IMG/VR virus record: IMGVR_UViG_3300018036_002435
Location: 1 to 35,462 of that record
Length of the DNA: 35,462 nt
From: a virus
Strand: one strand, 5' to 3'
The translations under genes were made by a program, and so were the position numbers. Every line of letters starts with the position of its first letter. Position 1 is the first letter of the stretch. This document shows, in pieces, positions 21,996-28,492 of the stretch. The notes beneath the pieces are model-generated. The model was not told the origin of the DNA. It saw nothing but the letters and a program-made list of their open reading frames with translations, and did not search any database.

Positions 21996-22666
21996 TGGCA
22001 CGCCTAACTAAACAACAATCAAATCTTAAAAAAAGGTACATTGCTGAGCTAAATGCACAAGAAAGGGTAGATAAAGATATGATTAAAGAATCTATCGTTA
22101 ACTACATTAAAGAAGAAGTAGATTATAATAATAAAGTTTGCCTAGATTTAGGAACTAATATTGGCGGATTTACTAAAATTGCATTAGATCACGGAGCATC
22201 TAGGGTATATGGTGTAGAATGCGATTTTAGAAATTATAATATAGCATCTTCTAATTTTGCTTCAGAAATTAAAGTAAAGATTTTATATGCAGCGGTTTCT
22301 GGATCTAATGAAGAAACCGTAAAAATATACAAGTCTGGAGCAAAAAGTAACCATAGCTCAACTTCAATAATTAAAAGAAATAATAGGTTTGGTGAATATG
22401 ATGATGTAAAAAACTATCATATAGAAAACCTATTATCTGAAGTAAAACCAGACATAATCAAAGTAGACATCGAAGGTGCAGAATATGATATTATAGAAAG
22501 TATATTAGAATACAAACCTAAAATATTATTTATTGAACTACACGGTAATCATGAAAGATCTAAATCTGCAATACAAAGATTAACAGAAACCTACAAAAAT
22601 AATCAAATAGAAGAAATTATAATCTTCCAAGAAGTTGGAGGATATGACTGTTTATTCTATGATTAA
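21995..22666 (+). CDS. FkbM-family methyltransferase
   Basis: 223 residues. The SAM-binding Rossmann core has CLDLGTNIGGFT (49-60, glycine-rich loop) and VYGVECDFRNYNIA (acidic residue of motif II). A later IIKVDIEGAEYDIIESI is the strongly conserved 'D-x-E-G-x-E' signature of the FkbM family, followed by ILFIELHG. FkbM enzymes O-methylate sugars or polyketides. The protein is coupled to the HAD gene by a TAATG overlap. With the glycan cassette elsewhere in the window it may methylate a phage glycan, but the acceptor is unknown. The N-terminal 30 residues are basic and probably outside the fold. Confidence 0.87.
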   Translation: MARLTKQQSNLKKRYIAELNAQERVDKDMIKESIVNYIKEEVDYNNKVCLDLGTNIGGFTKIALDHGASRVYGVECDFRNYNIASSNFASEIKVKILYAAVSGSNEETVKIYKSGAKSNHSSTSIIKRNNRFGEYDDVKNYHIENLLSEVKPDIIKVDIEGAEYDIIESILEYKPKILFIELHGNHERSKSAIQRLTETYKNNQIEEIIIFQEVGGYDCLFYD

Positions 22667-22680
22667 AATAATATATTAAT

Positions 22681-23733
22681 ATGTCGGATAATATGAGAGC
22701 GCTAGTCAACATGGAGGTCGTTGACAGAATAGGATACTTTTTTAATAAGGTAAATGAAAGATCCGAACTTAATTATGGATATAGAAATAGTTATGACAGT
22801 GGAGGTGATGAAGCCCTAGGAGAAACAGTAGAATACTTTCACCCCCACATTCTATATGACGATCGTATGAGATATATCATGCAGAATATTGTTCTGTCAG
22901 ATATGTCCATGGATAATATTATTTGTAATACCATAATATCTCACTTTTATGGAGCAAGAGGTATTCACCAGATTTTAACAAGAGAACCTGATCCTAAAAA
23001 AGCACTTATTGATTTTGAAAGGTTGCTTGTAGATAAGGACTATGAAATGGAAATCCGAAAAAATATAGACGATGCTCTTTCTCTTGGACTGGGAATATAT
23101 GGTACAACAGAATTAAGGACTTCTCTTTTTGGAGCTTCTAATCAGTGGGTATCTGAAAATAGAGGAGTAGAAAGAAATGCAGATAAGATTAACATATTAC
23201 TTTGGGTTGCTGGATTTATTCCTAGAGGTATTACAAAAAGAATGGCTAGGGTAAAATCTCTTGAGGAGATGTATGGTATATTAACCCAAATTGAAGGAGT
23301 AGGTCAATACTATGGCTATCATTGCTCGACATCAAATTCAGTTAATCCAAACATACCAATAAATCATGATGAAAGATTTTGCATGCCAGGTCCCGGTGCT
23401 AGACTGACACTCGACATGATGTTTGGTGAAGGGTGTAAAATACCACATGGCGATAGAGTAATATGGTTTAGAGAAAACTATAAAGATTTAATAGGTGAAA
23501 TTTCACTTAATAAAAATGAGTGGAATATGGTCGTCGATGGTGTAAAAATATTCGAACATGAGCAGAATGAGTTGAAGACATATGGATGTGAAGTTGGCTT
23601 ATGTCAGTTTGGTGTATATTCAAGGTTAAGTGCTAATCCAAATTTGATTAATAAACGAAAGGTTGCAAGGGTTAATGAATCAACAATGGATTATTTTTAC
23701 AATAATAATTTTACACAAAACACTCTATTCTAA
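22681..23733 (+). CDS. HMUDK/aGPT-PPlase-like helical-domain protein
   Basis: 350 residues, no signal peptide. IEGVGQYYGYH (204-214) is a helix-hairpin-helix-like turn, followed by a conserved-looking Asp230 (INHDERFCM) and PGPGARLTL (236-244). This 'GxG-aromatic ... D ... GPGA' order is the one I associate with the helical domain of 5-hydroxymethyl-dU DNA kinases and alpha-glutamyl/putrescinyl-thymine pyrophosphorylases (PF18723-type), which act on hypermodified thymines in phage DNA. The earlier helices (MDNIICNTIISHFYG, LGLGIYGTTELRTSLF) fit the same fold. No kinase P-loop is visible. Similarity is by eye, so a different HhH-type protein is possible. It overlaps the cREC-like gene by 1 nt. 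Confidence 0.45.
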   Translation: MSDNMRALVNMEVVDRIGYFFNKVNERSELNYGYRNSYDSGGDEALGETVEYFHPHILYDDRMRYIMQNIVLSDMSMDNIICNTIISHFYGARGIHQILTREPDPKKALIDFERLLVDKDYEMEIRKNIDDALSLGLGIYGTTELRTSLFGASNQWVSENRGVERNADKINILLWVAGFIPRGITKRMARVKSLEEMYGILTQIEGVGQYYGYHCSTSNSVNPNIPINHDERFCMPGPGARLTLDMMFGEGCKIPHGDRVIWFRENYKDLIGEISLNKNEWNMVVDGVKIFEHEQNELKTYGCEVGLCQFGVYSRLSANPNLINKRKVARVNESTMDYFYNNNFTQNTLF

Positions 23734-24146
23734 TGAATGTTTTTTTAGACGGTTCCACCAATCCAAGCGATGTATATAAATACATGCGACTGCGAATAGG
23801 AAAAAAAGCAGAAGCATATACGGATAAAAAATGGAATATTGTCAGAAACTACGCGGAATTTACAAGCTTTGTTAAAAAACATGGTATACCAGATTTAATT
23901 TCATTTGGACATGATTTTACAGAAGAACACTATGAAATTTTATGTGCTTGTGGTAGCAGCGAAGATTTTCCAGAAAAATTTAATGAAGAAACAGGATATG
24001 ATTGTGCAGTGTGGATCATTGATTTTTACCTGAAAAATGGAGGAAAGTTTCCAGATTATATGGTACATTCTATGAATCCATACGGAGCTGAAAAAATTAA
24101 CAATTATTTGGCCTCTTATAAGAAACAATTTGTAATATCAGAATAA
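23733..24146 (+). CDS. cREC-like (cyclic-phosphate processing receiver) protein, degenerate
   Basis: 137 residues. The order MNVFLDG, then WNIVRNYAEFTSFVKKHGIPDLISFGHDF, TGYDCAVWIIDF and VHSMNPYGAEKINNYL matches the cREC receiver-like family ('LDDxR ... fDHDLg ... TGyd ... vHSmNpvG'), linked by comparative genomics to processing of RNA 2',3'-cyclic phosphates. Two of the usual acidic residues are altered: Asp-Asp is Asp6-Gly7, and Asp-His-Asp is Gly59-His60-Asp61. The HSMNP block is intact. It may be a catalytically weakened or binding-only version. It starts within the stop of the HMUDK-like gene, so the two are coupled. Confidence 0.7.
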   Translation: MNVFLDGSTNPSDVYKYMRLRIGKKAEAYTDKKWNIVRNYAEFTSFVKKHGIPDLISFGHDFTEEHYEILCACGSSEDFPEKFNEETGYDCAVWIIDFYLKNGGKFPDYMVHSMNPYGAEKINNYLASYKKQFVISE

Positions 24147-24168
24147 AAGATTAAAGTAATCCAATAAT

Positions 24169-24636
24169 ATGGCAAACACCGATAATCAATGCAAAGATCT
24201 AGAAGTCAAAGACTTTTATGATGAATCTACGACGCATCTTGAAGATATTATGAAACATCAAAAAGAGATGCAGGAAAAGACTTATGGCTTTAACTTTGAA
24301 GATATGAGCCTTCGCGATGTAATGAATTTCTGGCACACTAACACACATGCTGTAATCGATGAAATTCATGAAATGACTGATGCTCTTGGAGGTATTAAAG
24401 ATGGCAGTGGAAATGCCATTTGGAAATACTGGAAAACTGACTTCTCAAAGTATGAAAACATGAAAGTTTCTGATTTATCAGAAGATGATAAAAAAGAGCT
24501 TTATATGGAGTGGGTAGATATTCTACACTTTTTTATAAACTATGCAGCATCTATCGGCCTTGACGCAAAAACAGCATACAACTATTATTTTGCAAAAGCT
24601 GAAGAAAACAAAGCTCGCCAAAAAAGAGGATACTAA
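24169..24636 (+). CDS. Dimeric all-alpha dUTPase / NTP pyrophosphatase
   Basis: 155 residues, all helical. The metal-binding acidic pairs of the all-alpha NTP-PPase superfamily are visible: DEIHEMTDAL (Glu65, Glu68) and MEWVDILHFFINYA (Glu114, Asp117). Then comes AYNYYFAKAEENKARQKRGY, in which K, N, R and the terminal RGY are the nucleotide-contact residues of dimeric dUTPases. The enzyme hydrolyses dUTP to dUMP and pyrophosphate, feeding the thymidylate synthases in this window and keeping uracil out of DNA. The ATG has the TTAAAGT element 18 nt upstream and overlaps the next gene by 1 nt. Confidence 0.85.
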   Translation: MANTDNQCKDLEVKDFYDESTTHLEDIMKHQKEMQEKTYGFNFEDMSLRDVMNFWHTNTHAVIDEIHEMTDALGGIKDGSGNAIWKYWKTDFSKYENMKVSDLSEDDKKELYMEWVDILHFFINYAASIGLDAKTAYNYYFAKAEENKARQKRGY

Positions 24637-24968
24637 TGCTTTCTGATAAAGATCTTCGCAAAATTGATGAAGATTACTTACCACTTAAATATATTTTAGG
24701 TATTCACGAAGAATTACCAACATATCCAGATCATTTAGATGTTTTATATGTTATCATAAGCCAAGCAATACGCAGGCCTGAAAGACAAAAAGATACATTT
24801 GGTCAACTTGGATTTTTTAACTATCATTCAAACGGAAACGTAGAAAACGCAAAACAATCAATCAATAAACTTCTTGAACTGGGCTGGATAGAACCAGCAA
24901 AAACAAAGCCCGGCCACGAATCTTACAGAATTTTACACAACCCCTTTATTAAACAAAATGAAAGATAA
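24636..24968 (+). CDS. Unknown protein, 110 aa, possible winged helix
   Basis: MLSDKDLRKIDEDYLPLKYILG opens a mainly helical protein. Residues about 70-95 (NVENAKQSINKLLELGWIEPAKTKPGHESYRIL) look like a recognition helix followed by a beta wing, the usual end of a winged-helix domain, so DNA binding or regulation is possible. No named family is recognised. Its stop overlaps the following ATG by 11 nt, making it part of the 24169-26536 nucleotide-metabolism string. Confidence 0.7.
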   Translation: MLSDKDLRKIDEDYLPLKYILGIHEELPTYPDHLDVLYVIISQAIRRPERQKDTFGQLGFFNYHSNGNVENAKQSINKLLELGWIEPAKTKPGHESYRILHNPFIKQNER

Positions 24969-25185
24969 TTTGACAGAACAATATCAGCATGACATCAAAC
25001 AGCAGCTGATTAATCAAGTTCAGCCCAGAAAAATCATTGAGCACTTTGGAGGTAATATCAATGAAATCCAAAATTGGGCAAACCTTAGCAGTAAGGATCA
25101 ATTAATGATTTCAATTAAGGCATTTGAACTAGAAGGCCTAAATGAATATGTCGATATTCTAAAAGAATGCATGTCTAACAAATAA
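24958..25185 (+). CDS. Unknown small protein, 75 aa
   Basis: MKDNLTEQYQHDIKQQLINQVQPRKIIEHFGGNINEIQNW is helical, then SSKDQLMISIKAFELEGLNEYVDILKECMSN. It has no Cys pair, membrane segment or recognisable motif. It overlaps the upstream gene by 11 nt, which suggests translation coupling. Family unknown. Confidence 0.65.
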   Translation: MKDNLTEQYQHDIKQQLINQVQPRKIIEHFGGNINEIQNWANLSSKDQLMISIKAFELEGLNEYVDILKECMSNK

Positions 25186-25202
25186 TAAAATATTATAGTA
25201 TT

Positions 25203-25481
25203 ATGTCAACCGTTAAAATTGTTGAAACACCAAAGGAAATTTACTGGTCAGTTACATATGAAGGTACTTTAGAAATTGACGGAGTTGAAGTTGGATATCG
25301 ATTTCACGAAGACAGCAATGGTGTTGAAATCTTTGTGTATGAAGATGGAGAAGGATGGACTTCAGATCCCTCAGAGAGTTTAGCAGAAACTTATGATGTT
25401 CTATACGAACTTCTTACCGAGTTTGATTGTACCGAATTAGGAAATGAAGGCGAAGAATTTGAATTTGATGAAGAAGAATGA
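25203..25481 (+). CDS. Acidic unknown protein, 92 aa
   Basis: A strongly acidic protein (many Asp/Glu, tail GEEFEFDEEE) with beta-rich stretches (YWSVTYEGTLEIDGVEVGYRF, VEIFVYEDGEGW) and a helix (SLAETYDVLYELLTEFD). The composition and size are like phage DNA-mimic or inhibitor proteins, but no specific family is recognised. It shares an ATTATG start context with the HAD and dUTPase genes and overlaps ThyA by 4 nt. Confidence 0.65.
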   Translation: MSTVKIVETPKEIYWSVTYEGTLEIDGVEVGYRFHEDSNGVEIFVYEDGEGWTSDPSESLAETYDVLYELLTEFDCTELGNEGEEFEFDEEE

Positions 25482-26536
25482 ACACACTAGATAGAGATTA
25501 CCAAGACATTATTCAAAAGATATTTACTAAGGGTAGTAAAAAAGGAGATCGTACCGGTACAGGTACGATCTCTATCTTTGGAGAGGAGATTAGCCATAAC
25601 ATGAAAGAAGGTTTTCCTCTGTTGACTACAAAGAAGATGGCGTGGAAAACTATGGTAACTGAGTTATTGTGGTTCTTAAAAGGAGATACGAACATCAAGT
25701 ACTTAGTTGAAAACGGATGTAATATTTGGAATGGTGATGCCTATAAGGCATATGCTACTTATGCTCGGGGTTTAGAGGAACCAGATTATAGTGTACACAT
25801 TGATGATCCAGTTCAAAATAAGGTTCGTATCCTAACGCAAGCTGAATTTATTGAGCGTATTAATACGGATGATTTATTTGCTATGCAATGGGGTGAGTTA
25901 GGCCCTATCTATGGAAAGCAATGGAGAGATTGGAATGGAACAGATCAAATCCAAAACCTAATTAACGACCTTAAAACAAATCCAGATTCAAGACGTTTGA
26001 TGGTTAATGCTTGGAATGTAGATGAGTTGGATAAGATGACTCTTCCCCCGTGCCATTATGGATTTCAAGTGTACACTCGAGAACTTTCACAAAATGAGAG
26101 ATGGTCATGGTACCAAAAGCAGATTGGGTCTGCGATGTATCATGATCGCATAGAACAAGAGATGGACGCCGAAGGTGTACCTACTCGAGAGATTTCTCTT
26201 ATGTGGAACCAGAGGTCTGCTGATTATTTTTTAGGAGTACCTTTTAATATCGCAAGCTATGGTCTACTTCTAACAATTATAGCAAATATAGTAGATATGG
26301 TTCCTGGTAAACTAGTTGGTAGATTTGGAGATACTCATCTATATCTAAACCACACGTCACAGGCTTCTAAACAATTAGTAAGAGAGCCATATAAATTACC
26401 AACTCTTAAAATAAACAAGGATAAAGACTTCTGGAATCAAGATTTAGATTTAATTATCGATGGTTTATTAAAAGAAGATTTTGAATTAGTAGAATACCAA
26501 TATCATCCTTCAATTAAAGCGCCTTTAAGTAATTAA
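25478..26536 (+). CDS. thyA: Thymidylate synthase (ThyA-type)
   Basis: 352 residues. The TS hallmarks are in place: DRTGTGT with Arg25, GPIYGKQWR (142-150), DSRRLMV (Arg172/Arg173), LPPCH with catalytic Cys192, RSADYFLGVPFNIASY with Asn257 (the dUMP-discriminating Asn), and GDTHLYLNH (284-292). It methylates dUMP with methylene-tetrahydrofolate to give dTMP. It is longer than the usual ~265 residues because of insertions at about 95-130 and about 200-235, between QVYT and the RSAD block. The usual WDEW region reads IWNGDAYKAY. dUMP hydroxymethylation rather than methylation cannot be excluded from sequence. It directly follows the acidic protein (overlap 4 nt). Confidence 0.93.
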   Translation: MNTLDRDYQDIIQKIFTKGSKKGDRTGTGTISIFGEEISHNMKEGFPLLTTKKMAWKTMVTELLWFLKGDTNIKYLVENGCNIWNGDAYKAYATYARGLEEPDYSVHIDDPVQNKVRILTQAEFIERINTDDLFAMQWGELGPIYGKQWRDWNGTDQIQNLINDLKTNPDSRRLMVNAWNVDELDKMTLPPCHYGFQVYTRELSQNERWSWYQKQIGSAMYHDRIEQEMDAEGVPTREISLMWNQRSADYFLGVPFNIASYGLLLTIIANIVDMVPGKLVGRFGDTHLYLNHTSQASKQLVREPYKLPTLKINKDKDFWNQDLDLIIDGLLKEDFELVEYQYHPSIKAPLSN

Positions 26537-26568
26537 AGTTAACTCAGTGTAAACAAAATGTTACCGTA

Positions 26569-26580
26569 GATATATAATAT
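26569..26580 (+). promoter_or_regulatory. Candidate promoter box GATATATAATAT
   Basis: A TATAAT-type box (26573-26578) 20 nt before the ATG of the secreted protein. GATATATAA boxes also lie before the genes at 27002 (26966) and 33787 (33744). No -35 is obvious. Confidence 0.35.
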
Positions 26581-26597
26581 AAAATAAAGCAACAGTT

Positions 26598-26966
26598 ATG
26601 GTAAAATTTTTAATTACAACACTGCTTGCATTAACTACAGGGTTAGCTAGCGGGCAGGTATTAGACTTAGGAGAATCTATAGATTTAGAAAACGGTATTA
26701 GATTACAATTACTTGATGTAAATGAAGGTAATCTTATCAAATATACTAAAATTAATATTGATGGTAGTAAAGTACAAGAAGGCACTTATTTAGATGGAGT
26801 TCCTCATGGTGTATGGACTATGTATCATTTAGATGGAACTACTTCTAAAATGGAATATAAGCACGGTAAAAGAGTAGTTATGTCAACTTTCGATAATTCA
26901 GGAAGAAGGGTAGATATAGTATACCGAGATAATAAGCCTATAAAAATGGTGTCTTATATTGAATAG
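26598..26966 (+). CDS. Secreted MORN/YwqK-like protein
   Basis: 122 residues with a clear signal peptide (MVKFLITTLLALTTGLASGQ: basic start, hydrophobic core, likely cut after Gly19 or Gln20). The mature part has GTYLDGVPHGVWTMYHLDGTTSKMEYKHGKRV, the 'G.Y..G..hG.W..yy..G......Y..G' pattern of MORN/YwqK repeats, about two units. It would be exported to the periplasm or cell surface. Secreted MORN-type proteins are common in Bacteroidetes; one encoded by a phage could alter the envelope or exclude other phages, which is inference. It stands apart from its neighbours with its own upstream box. Confidence 0.75.
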   Translation: MVKFLITTLLALTTGLASGQVLDLGESIDLENGIRLQLLDVNEGNLIKYTKINIDGSKVQEGTYLDGVPHGVWTMYHLDGTTSKMEYKHGKRVVMSTFDNSGRRVDIVYRDNKPIKMVSYIE

Positions 26967-27001
26967 ATATATAAAATAATTAGGTCTAACACATAAACAA
27001 T

Positions 27002-27268
27002 ATGGGATTTTCGGATATAATAATCGAAAGTCCCATATTACTTTTAATAATTATGATACTTAATTGGAGCAGACTTAATGGAGAATATCTCAGCTGGTCG
27101 ATCAAAAATGGAGATGGTCGAAATACAGATGACCTAAGATTTGGACAGTATCTCTGGTCTAAATATGAAAATATGAAAGATTTTACAGATGTTTTTCACT
27201 ATGAGTCTTGTGAAAAAACATATTCAACACTTTTAACTAATTTACATGAGCTTGAAGAAAAAGACTGA
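27002..27268 (+). CDS. Unknown protein, 88 aa, hydrophobic N-terminus
   Basis: MGFSDIIIESPILLLIIMILNW has a hydrophobic stretch at residues 11-20, perhaps a short membrane anchor. The rest is soluble and aromatic (DDLRFGQYLWSKYENMKDFTDVFHYE). An internal ATG at 27053 (MILNWSRL) is an alternative start that would remove the anchor. No family is recognised. It overlaps the LOG gene by 23 nt. Confidence 0.62.
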   Translation: MGFSDIIIESPILLLIIMILNWSRLNGEYLSWSIKNGDGRNTDDLRFGQYLWSKYENMKDFTDVFHYESCEKTYSTLLTNLHELEEKD

Positions 27269-27908
27269 AGATGCTTGGCAAATTCTAAGAATTCAAGGAG
27301 AATTTACTAAGGGATTCGATACATTTAACGATCTTCCACCGTGTGTTTCAGTATTTGGTAGCGCAAGAACCAAAACCGGAACAAAATGGTATGAAGAGGC
27401 AAAACTATTTGGTACCATAATGGGTGCCGAAGGATTTGGAATTATTACGGGAGGAGGTCCTGGCATTATGCAAGCAGCAAATCACGGCGCGAAAAATGTA
27501 TCTGCCCCTTCAATTGGAGTTGGAATTGAGCTTCCATTCGAGTCTGGTATGAATAAGTATGTTACACAAGGAATCGAATGTAGATATTTCTTTACAAGGA
27601 AAGTAATGTTTCTTAAATACTCACAAGCATTTGTTGTATTTCCAGGAGGATTAGGAACCCTAGACGAATTGTTCGAAACGCTAACACTTGCACAGACTGG
27701 ACATACTCCTAAATTTCCAATAATTCTAGTAGGTAAAAAATATTGGGGAGGTCTTGTTGATTGGTTGCAAGAAACTGTAGCCACAGCCGGTCGAATGAGC
27801 CAAAAAGATTTTGATATGTTTAGAATTGTCGACACTGCAGAAGAAGCTCGAGATAAGGTTATGGAATTCCATAATAAGTATCGTCAAGAAAATGAAACCA
27901 ATTTCTAA
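27246..27908 (+). CDS. LOG-family nucleotide-binding protein (phosphoribohydrolase-like)
   Basis: 220 residues with the LOG/lysine-decarboxylase-like Rossmann motifs: VSVFGSAR (34-41), IITGGGPGIMQAAN (66-79), RYFFTRKVMFL (Arg/Lys active-site region) and VFPGGLGTLDELFE (131-144), the PGGxGTxxE signature. Characterised members remove the base from nucleoside 5'-monophosphates to give ribose-5-phosphate and free base, for example cytokinin precursors or purine monophosphates. The phage substrate is unknown. Start MSLKKKTEDAW overlaps the upstream gene. Phage LOG proteins could act in nucleotide turnover or counter-defence; there is no direct evidence for either. Confidence 0.88.
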   Translation: MSLKKKTEDAWQILRIQGEFTKGFDTFNDLPPCVSVFGSARTKTGTKWYEEAKLFGTIMGAEGFGIITGGGPGIMQAANHGAKNVSAPSIGVGIELPFESGMNKYVTQGIECRYFFTRKVMFLKYSQAFVVFPGGLGTLDELFETLTLAQTGHTPKFPIILVGKKYWGGLVDWLQETVATAGRMSQKDFDMFRIVDTAEEARDKVMEFHNKYRQENETNF

Positions 27909-27942
27909 GATACATATCTTATACCGCTAAAGATTAACTTTT

Positions 27943-27973
27943 AAGGGAATTCATGTGGATTCCCTTTCTTTTT
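27943..27973 (+). terminator. Rho-independent terminator after LOG gene
   Basis: AAGGGAAT (27943-27950) pairs perfectly with ATTCCCTT (27959-27966) around an 8-nt loop, then TCTTTTT. An ATG at 27953 falls in the loop, which argues against using it as a start for the next gene. Confidence 0.88.
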
Positions 27974-27982
27974 AAAGACAGA

Positions 27983-28435
27983 ATGAAATTCTATAAACTT
28001 ACAGATTCAAAGGGGTTTGATTTGGCAGAATATGTCAAAGAATACCTAAATAAAAATCAAAGCTATGATATTAAAATGTATCTAGGCTGCGATAGTCAAA
28101 ATAAACAAGTTACAACATATGCAACTACCCTAGTTTTTCATATTGAGGCATCAGGGTGCCACGTCATTTACAAAAAAAGTAGAGTTGAAAAGATTAATGA
28201 TATGTGGACTCGTCTTTGGGGTGAAGTCGAAAGATCAGTAGAAGTTGCTCTTTATCTACGTGAAAATGGAATAGAAATAGATACGATTGATTTAGATTAT
28301 AATATAGATCCTAATGCCGGCTCAAATAAATTAGTAAAGGCAGCGGTAGGATATGTAGAGTCACTAGGATATAGGGCAAGAGTTAAACCAGATCTTTTGC
28401 CGGCAGTTTATGCTGCAGATGATATTGTAAACTAA
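27983..28435 (+). CDS. DUF458/RNase H-like protein (YkuK-type)
   Basis: 150 residues from the ATG at 27983 (MKFYKLTDSKGFD). The ORF extension to 27953 would start within a terminator loop. YLGCDSQN (Asp37), LWGEVERSVEVA (Glu81), IDLDYNIDP (Asp105) and KPDLLPAVYAADDI (Asp146/147) give the four acidic positions expected of an RNase H-like fold. They match the DUF458 family ('GtDSq ... Rlw.Ev..sie ... idlDyN ... KPd..aa..AD'), predicted nucleases related to RNase H/Holliday-junction resolvases. The biological role is not established; RNA-DNA hybrid cleavage in replication is plausible. Confidence 0.85.
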   Translation: MKFYKLTDSKGFDLAEYVKEYLNKNQSYDIKMYLGCDSQNKQVTTYATTLVFHIEASGCHVIYKKSRVEKINDMWTRLWGEVERSVEVALYLRENGIEIDTIDLDYNIDPNAGSNKLVKAAVGYVESLGYRARVKPDLLPAVYAADDIVN

Positions 28436-28492
28436 ATTATACTAACTAATATAATAACTAGATAAATAAAGATATAACAACAAAGTATAAAT

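Noticed and set aside
27953-27982. Longer start (MWIPFLFKDR) for the DUF458 protein
   Set aside because: The ATG lies in the loop of a rho-independent terminator; the next ATG at 27983 gives the expected family N-terminus.
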